Below are positions 11,834 to 24,744 of a stretch of 64,000 nucleotides of DNA, one piece after another (the first letter of the stretch is position 1; each line of letters opens with the position of its first letter). The stretch comes from Laguncularia racemosa (taxonomy: Eukaryota; Streptophyta; Magnoliopsida; Myrtales; Combretaceae). The translations under genes were made by a program, and so were the position numbers. The notes under the pieces were generated by a model. It was not told the DNA's origin. It was given only the letters and a program-made list of their open reading frames with translations, and searched no databases. The stretch lies in NCBI GenBank assembly GCA_037954665.1, contig JBBMOL010000066.1, positions 310,001 to 374,000 on the forward strand, in the 5' to 3' direction.

Positions 11834-12112
11834 CTAAAGTTGTCCATTCAAATTCAATACTTCTAGCTTCAACTCTCCCAACTCCCAAATTTCATCACCA
11901 TCAAGTAAACTAATTATAACTTCTTTTGTACGTTTTAAAATTTTTTTATTAACCCATTTGTGGAAGTTGCACCCTCTATCTTTCCCTATTAAACATGTCA
12001 TAAACCTTCTACTCAAATTCTTCTTCATCTACAAAGTAGACAAATGAGCCTCCAATCCACAATAGCATTTGACACTACCTACAAGGCTACAAATGTGTGG
12101 GACATCATGCAT
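11834..12112 (-). pseudogene. GRF-type zinc-finger protein, one in-frame stop
   Basis: Starting at ATG 12112, the frame reads a C-Y-C-G-L-E-A-H motif, then a TAG stop (near 12029), then K-N-L-S-R-R-F-M-T-C, G-K-D-R-G-C-N-F-H-K-W and a basic helical tail ending at 11834. The spacing of cysteines, the R-R-F and the G-C-x-F-x-K-W fit the small GRF zinc finger that binds nucleic acid and is common in plant genomes, often near transposons. The stop sits where many family members have a tryptophan, so a single TGG to TAG change could explain it. With the stop only the first ~28 residues would be made. Confidence 0.55.
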
Positions 12113-12823
12113 GTTTGAACTCTCTTCTACATCTCACCTTCTCCACAAGTTTTGATGTCTCCTCTTGATAAATCTTGATATTTTTCAAACTTTATGCCAT
12201 TAGCTATGAAGACAAACAAAATGTTTAACTTTAGGCTATGGTTTTTCTTCACAAAGATTTCATATGGAGAGGTAATGGTCATGAGAAAAAAAGGGAGGGC
12301 AAAGACAATTTTTAGTAGATAGGGTATGTTAGGGTTTCAATTGAAGGTCATATGATTTGTGATTTGTTTTCTCTCAGTTAAATTTGATTTGTGTTTTCCT
12401 TTTGGCTGTATTTCATGATTTTGCTCTACTTGAGCTAAAAAAAGGGGTCAAATTCAATTTTGTGTTGGTTACATGCTCACGTGGCTACTTAAATGATGCC
12501 ATATAGCATGCAAATAATGTTAAAAAAGCCATGAAAAAAATTTAGACGAAAAACATAACAAACTTGATGGAAGTCTTCGTTCATCAAAAAGTGAAATAGC
12601 TGAGGACTTGAATAGAGAAAAAAAAAAGCTTATGATTCAAATAAAAAAGTGAAATAGCCTAGTGCCATAAAGATCGTTCTCCATATTAGATAGATTAGGT
12701 TTGAATCCCCCTCTCTTATTGTAATCACTAAAAAAAATGCTCTCACCTTTTCCTTTCTTTCAATTATTTGCTCCCACTTTTTTTCCCTTCTAATTCCTTC
12801 TTTCTTCACAAATCTAGTGTTAA
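12113..12823. other. AT-rich spacer, no gene recognised
   Basis: No open frame with recognisable protein and no clear element ends; short poly-A runs only. Confidence 0.4.
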
Positions 12824-12828
12824 GATAT

Positions 12829-15119
12829 TGTTGAGCCTAAATTTTGGTTTATTTTTTCTAATTCAGTTTACAATAAACCCTAGACTCATTTAATAAAAAT
12901 TCTCATCTAAGATTAGGAAATTTTTTATTTATTTTATTTTATTTGGAGAAGTGGGAGTTGCCACCCGATCAAAGTCGTAAAAAATGTCAAATTAAAACTA
13001 ATTAAGCAGATTAGTCCTAGTTTAACTAATGGTCTACATAAAAAAAAAAAAAAAAACCAAAAATTGTGGAATTCGAAGGTTACCTTATTAAAACCTTACT
13101 GTTGCCACTTTAATCTTCTAAGTTTACATTTATTTTCTAAATAAAGAAGAGAAAAAAAAATTAATTAAGATGAACTTAATTATTATTTATAATTGAGGTT
13201 GCTCTATAAGTGTCTACATACCTACTATTCAAGATCAAACTTATCATAGTTCACATGGCTCTATAAGGTTAGTGGGCTTTAGCTTGTTTTACTTCGGAAA
13301 ATGTTGAATTTTGGTCATTAACCTTTTTATTTTAAAAGTGAGTCTTAATTTTAGGATGAAAATTTGAGAAAAGAAAAGAAAATCAAATTATTATTTTTAT
13401 TTTTGAAAATGAGTTCTAAGTCACGACTTATATATATATACTTTTTTTTTCTATTTTCCTATAATATTAAAACTAACTATGAAAGAAACATGAAAATTCA
13501 CTAATTCCAATTTTTAAGTTTATTATCTTCTTTTATGTGCTTTTTTACATTCTATTGTTACATTTCATTCATTTTTATTCATCATTCATTTTTTTTCTTT
13601 TTAATTTTTTAAACTAAAAATAAAATAAATGAAGTAAGAAGAAGAAGAAGAAGAACAAGAAAAAAAAAAGGAAAAACAAACAAATCAAATTGGAAAAGTG
13701 CATGAGAGTCGAATAGAGTGGGTCGCAGATTAGATTTCTGGGTTGGACTTAGATTCCGATCACTTAGAAAGAGTAGTGGAGAAGTAGGAGTTACGTGGCT
13801 TTCGTTGTGGTCCTTCAAGTGGCAAACCACGACAATCTAATGCACTAAAGGATGGCAAGTTGAGTAGTAGCAATGGCACAACAGAAGTTTGTTGTAAGGA
13901 GGTCGCCAGAGGTGTAGGTTAGCGATGGCATTTTAAGTGATGATGATTTAGAGTTCTTGATGATCGAAGATGATGGGGAAGGCTTCTAACGAAAGCTAAA
14001 GTTGCAATGAAGCTTCTAAGCACACTTATTTTTATCAAGACAACTTTGAGGACTAGGAATTCTAAATAGAGTAGCACAAACTCGAAACCCTTAAAGAGAG
14101 AAAGAACTTGGATATGTTTGTGGACGGAAGAATGAGTGATGACTAACACCTAAAAGCATTCCACAAGTCTTGTTTTATAGTTTTCATGCCTCATTTTAGC
14201 TTAGAAAGTCGAAATTTGTAATGAATTTGAAGATTATAATTAATGGGTTTTGATGATTTTGAATTCATATCCTATGTGATTCTTGTCGATTTGATCGAAG
14301 AAAATAATCAAAACTTATTCCTGATAATCCGCTCTTGCTCAAAAAGTTGAATGGAACCTTCAATTTACAATGAACAAGCCTAGAATCATTTAAGTTTAGA
14401 GCAAAATTCGGAAAATGAATATTTTTTAAACTTTGAGTTGAGCATTTGAATTTAAATACAAAGTTGGTATTAATTCAAAGTATTCCTAGTGTACTTTGTA
14501 ATTTCACCATTTATTTGGTGAAATTGTGAAGAAAATCGAATACAAAATTAGCTCAAAGTAAGTTGACCAGGATGGAATTATGTTAAGAATAGTTTTCAAA
14601 TAAAGTTCAATTTCACGGTTTTATAAGCTTCGTTTATTGTTCATTAAATGAATTCAAAAAAAAAAATCTCATAAATTGGTCAATTTAAATCCAATCGAAG
14701 CACTGTTTGAAGTCGTGATTAACTTAAATTGACTTCATTTTTATGATAAAAATAATGAACTCGAACTATAGTAAGAATATTAAACTTAAAAAAAAAACTT
14801 AATATTCTCAATTAGAGCCATAAAACCATCAAATTGCATATGTGTGCTTTAATGTCGTTTGCCCCTTTGAATTAGAACCAATGACCATGAATTGATGTAT
14901 GACTTTTATTTTTCCTAATTTCCTAACTTTCTTAATTTATCTGTTTTATTTTATTTTTTTTTCTTTTCATTTTTATTCTTTCCCCCCTCCTTTTGTTTCC
15001 TATTTTCCTTTTTTTTTTGTATTTTTCTAATTAAGATCATTTCCTTACTAGAAGGGAAAAAGAAAAAGAAAAACTTAAAAACTTAAAAACTAAAGGGAGA
15101 CAAAAATGAGATATCCTCA
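12829..15119 (-). mobile_element. Solo LTR, Ogre/Tat-like family
   Basis: On the plus strand it runs from TGTTGAGCC to AAAAATGAGATATCCTCA. Flanks are GATAT (12824-12828) and AATAT (15120-15124), a 5-bp duplication with one transition. The left part carries the family block 'ggagttgccacccgatca' (around 12955-12975). A box B-like piece (14869-14879, minus) sits at the usual place but no box A is visible. Internal short frames have no recognised product. Confidence 0.75.
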
Positions 15120-15124
15120 AATAT

Positions 15125-15694
15125 GTTTGGTATGTATGAATAAACCTGAAATGTAATCACAATTACAGGTTTTACTTTAATTCTTATGTTTAGATGCAAC
15201 TTTAAAACTAAAATCATGAAAAATCAATAATTACACATATGAATAGGATTTTGATTCATAAACTTAAGAGGGAGGATTGCGATCTCATTTAAGTTCATTT
15301 CATTCATTTCCATTCAATTATGAAATATTTCTATGTACTAAATGTAGATCTTGGAAAACACACCAAGAAGCTAGTGTTAGGATGTTTAAAGCAACTTTCA
15401 TGCATTTATTGCAAAATTAAAATTATATATTATAAATCTTTTATTGCATTTTTTATTTATATTTATACCTATTCATTAATAATATCATCCTATAATTTTT
15501 TCCTACCACTTATACCTTTCATTGGTAATGCTTTTGACTTAGTATGCATTTTTCATTTTATCACTTATAACATCTCATTGCTTTTTGCTAGCAAAGCAAA
15601 GTGACTTTATTTATTGTTAACCATAGGCAAATTGAGTACAACTAGACAAGCTAGCGATAATATTTATAATACTAGCAAATTCAGAAATTATTAG
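15125..15694. other. AT-rich spacer, no gene recognised
   Basis: The 94-codon plus frame at 15320-15604 is hydrophobic and AT-driven, with no family resemblance; I do not call it a gene. Confidence 0.4.
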
Positions 15695-15702
15695 CTTTTA
15701 GA

Positions 15703-16784
15703 TAGAGTTGTACAAGTAGGTTAAATAGGTTATCTTAGCTCAAACTACTTTAGCCCATAGGTTAAAATGGGCTAACCTATCGCAACCCATTTAACAATTA
15801 GGTCAGAATTTGTTGATCCTAACCCAACTCATATGAGTTGATTAGTTAAATGGACTAGCTTACTAACTTAGCCTATTTAATCCATTTATACGTTTAATGG
15901 GTCGGACGGGACAATCTTACTTGTTTAACTCATTTAAAAATTTAATCCAAGTATGTTTACAATGATTCATAAGTTTTTTTTCATCCAAATATTCTTGAAA
16001 TCTAATTTTGTCTCTATTAGCTTTTCCAAAGATAAATATTTCAAATATTTATGCAAACAAGGAATCTAGTTTGTGATTTTGAATAACATTTCATGGTTAA
16101 TACAAATAGTCTAAAGGGTTGTCTTCATTCTATGTTTTCATCACTCACAAGTATTTATTTTATTTTTCAAAATTTTATTATACCAAAAGAAATTATAAAT
16201 CGAGAAGAAATATCCAATTCAATAGTTGGCTACCATATTTCATCCAAATTATCATCATACCTATTAGAGGTTGTTTTTAGTTATCACATGAATTATTTTA
16301 TTATTTTTCAAAAGAATTTCAATTTCTTTTTAAAACAGTGTTTCTTAAGATGTTACTTTTTTCTTCAAAAGATATTACCTTATTTGAACAAACATCTATG
16401 TGAATAAATAAACAAAAAATGAAATGACTTAAGGTTTATGTAGTTTAGTATATTTGACAATAACAACACAATCTTAAAGGAGTGTAGTCAAGAATTTAGA
16501 GCTATTTTATATTGTCAAAAATAACTATAGATTTATTAGTAGAGTAGACACATTATAACCACCAACAATAATACGGTTTGATTTTTTTTCTTTTTATTTT
16601 TTATTTTAAAGATGGGTTAGCGAGCTTACCTAGCCTATTGGGAGTTAGTTAGCTCTAGCCTATGGCTTGAATGAACTTGGTCTAGGCAACCTACTTTTAA
16701 CAAGTTAAAAAATTCAATCTTAACCCACTTTCCTATGAGTTAAATGGGCTAGTCCATCGAGTTTGACCTACTCGCATAGCTCTA
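15703..16784. mobile_element. hAT-like non-autonomous DNA element
   Basis: The ends form imperfect terminal inverted repeats: left TAGAGTTGTACAAGTAGGTT, right (reverse complement) TAGAGCTATGCGAGTAGGTC. The form TAGRGYTRTRCRAG is typical of plant hAT ends. The 8-bp flanks CTTTTAGA (15695-15702) and TTTCTAAA (16785-16792) agree at five positions, all differences being transitions, which fits a decayed hAT target duplication. Subterminal regions are full of 'gggttaa/ttaaccc' type repeats. The internal 104-codon frame (16093-16407) has no recognised domain. Confidence 0.6.
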
Positions 16785-16792
16785 TTTCTAAA

Positions 16793-19700
16793 TAGAAAAT
16801 GGGAGGTTTAACCATTAATCACAAGGACTCATTCTCCTCTTATAACATCAAGCTAACCCAATCTATGACTTGATTATCTATATGGCACAAAAGATAAAAC
16901 TTAATAGTAATATTGCCTCATTGGCCTAAAAGTTTCCAAGCTTTTCTTGCAAAAGCTAGATGGAGATTTTTACAATCGATAAAGAACAGCAATCTCTAGT
17001 CCATATAAATCCCTAATTGCATTGATAACACTTATTAAGGTTTGACAATTCGCAGGTTCAACTAAAGGGCAAATTACTAATTCAACCTTCCACCAACCAA
17101 GCGTCTAAATGTATCATGGACCACAACACCCAATCCTAAATCCCCTTAAGGCTAATACTTTAAACCATTAGCACTTCTTTGTTTCTTATTATATAACTAT
17201 AAGACATGTTTTATAGAATGCCCTATTTTAGTTAAATATTAAATACCATGAATATTTTTTTATTAAAAGCTTGGAGTTTATATTCAAAATCTTAATAAAT
17301 TGTTTCTTCTCTATATTTCCTTTTTACAGAGTTAGTTTCCTATTCACATTGCCATAATATATTCTTCCTCTTTTCTCCAACAGATCTCATACTAAAGATT
17401 TTTAAGGTAGACTTTATCCCTTTTTGCAATATTTCTTTTGAATATGTCCTTTTGTCTTACCTTAATTTGATTTTGGCAAAAAAAAAAAATCTTCCAATTC
17501 AAGATATTGATTAGTTAAGAAATATGAGGCAAAAAGTTGCAATGAGTGGCACATCTAATGAGTAAGTGTTTCCCTTCCATTATGTAATTTTACTATGGTT
17601 TCTAAAAGGAAAATTACGTGATCAAAGCTTGTGGACAATTTATGTAAAGTGAAGTGGTATAAAGCGTAGAAGAATTAATTATAAGAGAAACAAGTAAATT
17701 TCTTTGCTACATATGTTTTGATTATGGGAAATTTAAGGACTTAGAATGGTTGATTTGTTGTGGGATATACATTTATGCATTGAAGGACTTAATGAGTACT
17801 TTATATTGAGTTGCATTGAATTTTAAAAAAGATGAAATGTTGTTTTCACTATTGAAGCGGGGCATCAAAGATTTTGGTAATGTAAAGGTTAATAACAGTT
17901 TGAATGTTTTGTATGTGTGTGTACGTGAGACACAGAGAGAGATTTGAAGTTATAAGTTACTTTAAGCCTAGAGTCACCAAGGTTGTGAGGTATTGAGCCA
18001 CTAAACTAAAAATAATAATAAATTGTGTTCTATGCATTGAAATTAAGATGTATTTGTGTAATTGAATTGCATGGTATTTATATTTGCTTGTAGCAACCAT
18101 GTATGACGCTTCAATCCACTTTTGTTAAATTCATGCTTTTAGAAGTATAAGTATAGATGATTATACTAACAATTATGATGAGTTAAGATATGGTCTCTGT
18201 GTTGGTATGTTGGACATAAGGATAACCTTAATTATGTGGAGTATTGTGGAAATGTCTAAGTTATAGCTTATCACATGTAGTATCAAGGATCATGGACCTT
18301 TAAGTATATTCATTGACTATTATGTGTTATTGTTTGTTTAGTGGGCTTAGTGTATAAGCGGTCGCTGTAGTTGGTTGATTATATGTAGTAAGAGCACTTG
18401 CTAGCCCTGGAGAAGTCTTGATTTGATGACACATGAGTAGATGAAAGAGAACTGTGTCACAATGGATTGGGCAGTTCATGACTTGTTCTCAATGAATTTT
18501 GATGTATGATCTTTTTCAAAGTGATTTTAGCAATGATGTTTATGCAAAACTTGCCAATGTTCCAAATATTGCAAATGATGAGGAAAAGGCTCTTATATAT
18601 AGATTTTGGCCTCTAATCTCAATTATTGGGTGTAGTTAAGATAAATAGACCCGATGATCGTTGATGGTTGTTGTTAGATCATTTTTTACAATGGATGGCA
18701 GAGTTGAAGCCTCCTTAATCTTATAAGATCATGGACTTGAGTTTAGGTCAATCTTAAGCCCAAGTTTTCTTAAGCTTATAAAAGTTAACCCATCTATGTT
18801 ATAAAAGAAACTTAACTACTCTATTGATAAATTTAAGGCTTATTAAGGGCATTTAAAGCCTAAATGAACCTAAAAGGGCCTTTTTGAGCCTATTTTTCAC
18901 ATCTGAGATAACCGAGCAAGACTAAAAGTAGAAAAATTGGTTTAACAATCCCTATTTTGAGCCTATAAAGCTAAATCTCCTTAAGACATCTCTATTTCGA
19001 GTGTTTTCTTGGATCTTGTCACCAGTTCACTAAATGGATTCCTGGTATTAAATTGGTTGAAAGCCCTATCACCAAAACAGTCATCTACACTTAGTTTATT
19101 TACTTAATCCTAATGTATTAGAGTTATGTGTATAGATATTAGTGAACTCCTTTGAACCACTTAGTTATGCATTTTGTTGTGGTTTGTTTAATGTGATTCT
19201 AGTAAATATGTATGTTAATATGGATTTAGCAATTTATAGGCCTTAATATATTCTTATTAAAGTATAGATATGTGGTGGGATTGCTACAAGCTAAATTCTA
19301 CAGCATAAATCTTATATGCAAACATATTATTTATGAAAGAGTTCTAACTTTTTTTTTTATTAAATAAGGGCAATATTATATTAACATAATAAGAGGGCCA
19401 GAGAGGTGATAAGGTGGTTAAACATACAAAAAGTGTCTATGTTACAAATAATTTACTATAAGCCCTAAATTGCAGCATAATATGATTCACTAGAAATAGC
19501 CTGACCAATTGTAGTCTAGTGAGTTGCATAAGGAAAGTGATATATACATTCATACTTCTATAGTAATAATCTTTTGACCATAGCATAGTTACTTGCATTA
19601 TTGGTAATTGGATCCACTATATTAGAAGGCCAAATCCAATCAATTATTATCTATAAACAAATTGCATAGATTCTTAGCATCCTTGACAACATTTAATGCA

Positions 19701-20061
19701 ATAATAAACTTCACAAACATCACTCATGTAAGACAATACGTTGAAAAATCAATCAAAGTCCTCATATTTTAATCAATCTAACCATCATTGATGATTGTAC
19801 ATCTAATTTTAGCTCAATTGTTTTGTAAGAATCAATAAGAGACTTATACCCATTCTTGCAATTTTCTAATAATTGAATATGCATAAAATAATATGACGAG
19901 CCTCTATATACATTACCAATTTTAGTGATAGCATCTAATGCCAATTGAAAATAGGTTGACCTAAAAGCATTATAAAGAATGCATGCATATACAAATCAAA
20001 GCAAATGCCATATGTGCTTTTTAAATAGCTTATTTACCAACTAAGACACATTTAATGTTTG
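16793..20061. other. AT-rich stretch, no gene recognised
   Basis: No exon chain or domain is visible. A minus frame at 19762-19944 and its broken continuation upstream and downstream look vaguely protein-like but match no family I can name. Confidence 0.35.
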
Positions 20062-20069
20062 GTTAGGAC

Positions 20070-20305
20070 TAAAGGTATGCAAGTGGGATGAGTCACCCAC
20101 AAAAAAATGCTGGTTAGGTCGAAAATTTTAGCCTATGTATAAAGTGAGTTGACTCATATTGGCCCGTTTAGTTTTAAAAATGTATAAAAAAATACGGGTT
20201 GACCCATTTAACTTAAAAAAAAATGCAAGTTTGATAAAAAATTCCAACTTACTTGTTAAGTAGGTCTAAGTGGATTAGTCTATTTAACCCTCTTGCACAA
20301 TTTTG
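20070..20305. mobile_element. Small hAT-like MITE
   Basis: The left end TAAAGGTATGCAAGTGGG and right end (reverse complement) CAAAATTGTGCAAGAGGG are inverted relatives. Flanking 8-bp duplication is GTTAGGAC (20062-20069) and GTTGGGAC (20306-20313), seven of eight identical. The interior has paired 'gggttgacccattt' subterminal motifs. Size (236 bp) and 8-bp duplication fit a hAT MITE. Confidence 0.65.
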
Positions 20306-20313
20306 GTTGGGAC

Positions 20314-21706
20314 AATGGAATACTTTTTTTACAATATGAATTTGAATTCTTGCACTCCCATTTTATTGTGGCTCTTACATTGAACTTACAACTTTTGCTT
20401 CATCCTATTTAATTTCATTATATGGACTATCATCACATTTTTGCTCGTTTTATTTGAAGGATTTAAAATATACTAACATTTACTCCTTAACATCATGTAG
20501 AACTTTTGGTAAGATGTTATTTTGCCATGATCCTGACCAAATGATATTTCATAATATTAGTCCCTCTAACTTGATAATTAGATTCCTAATAATGACATAT
20601 CATAATGTTTTTCCTCTTATCATTAGTGGACCAATTAACATATGCCCAGGTAGGATTATTCTCCAAATTAATACCATTGAAAGGTGTTGATTACTTGCCA
20701 TATATTCTTAAAATGAAAATTTATGGAATTTATGCTAGTCATTTCAGTTAACATTGTAAATTCAATTTGTTTGTAACTCATTTATTTGATAATAGTAGTC
20801 AAATAATCTCTATGATTTATTGATCTATATCACTTTTTTTTACCCTTGCTTGTACTAGCATAAAATAATTAATGATTATAAATTATTATACAACTCTCAT
20901 TAAACATATTATGAGCATGTAGATGTTTTTTTGTAACTTTCTACTTAACCTTCTATGAAGTTCTAAGTTTTAACATGAAACAACTAGAAATTATTAAGAA
21001 TCCTTCATCAACATTTTATGAGAATATATTGATTTTGGCAACCTTCTATTTAAAGGGACAATGCCAAAATCACTACATGAATTTTAAGTATTTTTTCAAT
21101 TTTCCACATAGAGTTTGAATTTTCTAAATTTCATGTCCAATCAAACTTTTCACTATCAAGTTTACTACTTCTATCATCTTGAGAAAGATAACATTAAAGA
21201 AGTAAATTTAACAAGTAAAAGTTTAACTGGGTATAATATTTAACTCTTTGAAGTTTTAAGTGTAAAATTAAGAAACACCAATAGCACATTTGGTTTGTGG
21301 AATAAAATAAGACAACAATAGAATTACAATTCTTAAGGAAAGGAATAGAGAATGAATATGTATTATTTATGATTTATTTAAGATCTCATGGATAAATATA
21401 GAAATATGCTCATAAAAATTAAAGAATAGTTATCTCCTTTGTCTTATAAAGGAATTTCAATTTCTTATGTTGCAGCAATAGCAATTATATAAAATAACTA
21501 TTTTGCCAACTAAAGATAGAAATAAATCTATAGAAAAGGAATTGTTATTTCATTCTACTCTTATAAAGTGAACTAAACAGACCACAAAAGTTTAGGTAGT
21601 GCTTTTGATATTACTTCTTGTCTTAAATCAACCTTCCACTAACATAAAATAAGAATAAGCATTAATAAAAACCTTCATTAAACACTTCATGTACACAAGT
21701 GATTTT
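20314..21706. other. AT-rich spacer, possible MITE remnants
   Basis: Around 21283-21595 a loosely inverted pair of ends ('tttggtttgtggaat' and, reversed, 'gtctgtttagttcac') hints at an old MITE; no convincing target duplication. The plus frame 20454-20690 is not recognised. Confidence 0.3.
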
Positions 21707-21711
21707 GGTAA

Positions 21712-24241
21712 TGTCGAGTTTAAAACTTAGTTTTATTTTTCCTAATTTGATTTACATTCAACCCTATACTCATTTAATACAAACTCTTGCATATGATTAG
21801 GAAAAATCTAGTTTTTCTTGTTTATTTTGGAAAACGAGAGTTACCACTTGATTGAGATCATGTGGATTAATCATAACTTAGCTACTAGTTTGTGAAAACA
21901 AATTTTGAAAACCAGCGACTTCAAATTTGGGAATTATTTTATTAAAACCTTATGAGTACCATTTTAACTTTTCAAACTTAAATTTACTTTCCAAAAGAAT
22001 GTATTTATTAAAATAAAGTTAAATGTCCATAAAGAGAACCTAACTATTTTCTATTGTTGAGGTTATCCTATAGATGCTTATGTACTCACTAGTAAGGATT
22101 ATACTTGATGTAGTTTGCATGATTAAATCCTTGAGTTATTTATTTATTTAATATTTTATTATCTTGTTTTTTAAATTTTTTATTATATATATTTTTTCTA
22201 TAAAAAAAAATCATTGAAAGATTTCTAAGAAAATAAGCACTAAGTAATTTGAAACATTTTTTATTTAAAAAAATGAAAGCCATATGTTTAAGGGAGTCTT
22301 AGGTGAGAGCTAAGTTAATAGTTGTCATTTTATTTTTTTTTTACTTTTTTTTACTTTTATTTTTATTTTTATATACTATTTTATTTATTAAAAACTTGAG
22401 AGATAAAGGACTTTATCTATTTATTAAAAAAAATAGCAAAGTCTAATTGATAGAATTTTTTTTTTTACATATATATATTTTATTATTATCTTTTTCACCT
22501 AAAAAATATAAGAGTAAATAAAAGAAAGCGAACCTAAGTTGTATGTTGATTTGGAATGTGGGTTGGATTCAATTGGCACAAGACCAATTTGATCAAAGCA
22601 AAAGGTAACAAGAACTTTTAGCCTTTGCACAACTTCCTATGGTAATCGTCCAAGGGCAGGAGGTCATTAGACTTCTTCCTTAGAGGATGGTGAGAAATGT
22701 GGTGGAGATGGTATATAAGCAATTCGATGGTGATGGATGATCAGAAAAGTGGTCGATATGGACTTTGGGTATAAATTGATTCAAGTGGTCTAGGGCTAAC
22801 TCGAGTTGGTTAGATGGTGTGGCTAAGGGTTTTAGCAAATGGTGATTGCAATGGTGTGGTAAGTTTCTTCAAATGTAGTTGAAGAGGAGGATTTCTAGAG
22901 AGAGAGAAAGAGTTACTCGACTATGAAGCCTAAGAGAGAGAGAGTTCGAATTTGTTTGTAGGAGTAATGTTGAGGGATTGTGAGTGTTTGAAATGCTTGT
23001 TTAAGCTCCTATTTATATTGTAGGAGCTCAATTAGAAAAAGGAAGTTTCTCTTTAGCCATGAATTCATGAATTAAAGCTTGAGATTTGACTAAGGAATAT
23101 TTTAGGAATTTCACACTACTTTGTTCTTGCCTAATCTATGTAGTAGAAGCTTTTGATCATAGATGTTAAAGCTCGATTTTAGCGGATTTCATGGTAGTGC
23201 ATATCTCACGATTTTGATTTTTCTCAATCTTTGAAGGTTAATTTGATCCGTGAAGTGAATGTTTCTAGTCATGGTTTTTAGCTTAATTTAAAATTCCAAA
23301 TGCCACTTACATGAATCTCCCATTAATTTGGATGTGATCATGTGGAAAATGAAAGAAAAAGGGCTTCAAAGTGTGCTTGATGGAATGGGAAAGGGCTGAA
23401 ATTTTGGTGCTAAAGGTTGAAGATGAGTTGATATGTTTCCATGTGGCAACATGTGGTCTAATCCAGGGTGAACACATGTTCATTAGGGTTTGACATGCCA
23501 TGTGGTTGAGATGTGGTGCAATGTGTTAATCATAGCATTTCAAATGCCATATGGTCCTAATAGGACATGAGACGTGTCATTACATGGCCCAATCAAAGGT
23601 AAACATATGTTCATTAGGGTTAGATAAGCCATGTGATTGACACGTAGTGCCATGTGACAATTGTGGCATTTCAGACCATTAGGGTTGTATATGCCATGTA
23701 GCCAACACGCAACACCATGTGGCAATCATGGCATTTCAAATGCCATATGGTCCTATCATGACATGATAAGTGTCATTATGTGGCCCAATCATGGCCTAAT
23801 CAAGGGTGAACACATGTTCATTAGGGTTGGATATGCTATGTCGCTAACACGTAGCGCCACATGGCAATCATGGCATTTCAAACGCCATATGGTCCTATCA
23901 TAACATGACATGTGTCATTATGTGACCTAATTATAGCCTGACCTTAATTGATAGGACTTAAACCCGAGTCTTAGGTGTGTGTGTTTATCACTAAAGCACT
24001 AATGACTTCATTATGTCATGCCCAACAAATTATATTTATGCCTTTTTTTTTAATTAGGCCAATTTTCTAAAATGCAATTTAACTTGAGCCCAAATGCTAC
24101 AAGCCTTATAACCCAAAATTCTTAATATGAATTTTAAACATGATTTTTTTAAATTATTCTTAAATAGGATTTTTTTTTTAAAAAAAAAAGGCAACTCACA
24201 AAAAGCCTAAACCAAAGAGAGGCAAAAATGGGGTGTGTATA
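21712..24241 (-). mobile_element. Solo LTR, Ogre/Tat-like family, with internal tandem repeat
   Basis: On the plus strand it runs from TGTCGAGTT to AAAAATGGGGTGTGTATA, flanked by the exact duplication GGTAA (21707-21711 and 24242-24246). At 2530 bp it is the longest copy here, mainly because of an internal tandem repeat (about 23470-23940). A degenerate tRNA-like module lies at 23954-24001 on the minus strand. No primer-binding site adjoins it. Confidence 0.8.
23470..23940. repeat. Tandem repeat of about 130-200 bp inside solo LTR
   Basis: About three and a half copies carry 'gttcattagggtt' (near 23478, 23611, 23819), 'gccatgtgg', and 'gcatttcaaatgccatatgg' (near 23536, 23728, 23873). Copy length varies because of internal deletions. 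The small open frames over this stretch arise from the repeat and are not genes. Confidence 0.65.
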
Positions 24242-24246
24242 GGTAA

Positions 24247-24744
24247 TTTTTACTTAAAAACCATAATTCTATTTAAGTGAAACATTATGTAAGCATTATA
24301 AGATTACTCTTTTAAATGAACCACGTAATCAATCTTTTACTATAAATAATTGTACAAAATTGAAAAGAAATGCACAACAAAAATAGAGATGAAGGGGAAG
24401 TGTTGTAAATCTCATTCTTCGAAAAGAATTGTGATTAAGAGTTAAAAATCTAAGAGAGTGTGGTTAAAGCTTGAGAGTTTAGTTTTTATGCTTTTAAGAG
24501 AGTTTTATATTTTAGTTTGACTTTTGGGCTTTTTTGAGGGGGTTTATAGGTGGGACTTGTAGCATAGGATTTTGATTTTTTTTTTTTTTTAGCCTATGTC
24601 CTGACTTGGCGGACACTTTGTTCACAGTTAGATTGCCTAAGTCATGCTAAGTCTATGTTTGGCCAATTTCATGTAAAGTTCTATGGCTTGGATTGGTTAA
24701 ACTAGGTTGAAGTGATTAGATTAATCCAGTTTCAATGACATTGG
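24247..24744. other. Spacer between two LTRs, nothing recognised
   Basis: About 500 bases between the GGTAA duplication and the next LTR; no open frame or element end seen. Confidence 0.4.

Noticed and set aside
23307..23903. Several genes on both strands
   Set aside because: These frames come from the tandem repeat inside the solo LTR.
23470..23940. CRISPR-like array
   Set aside because: Units are diverged tandem copies without unique spacers, in a plant retroelement.
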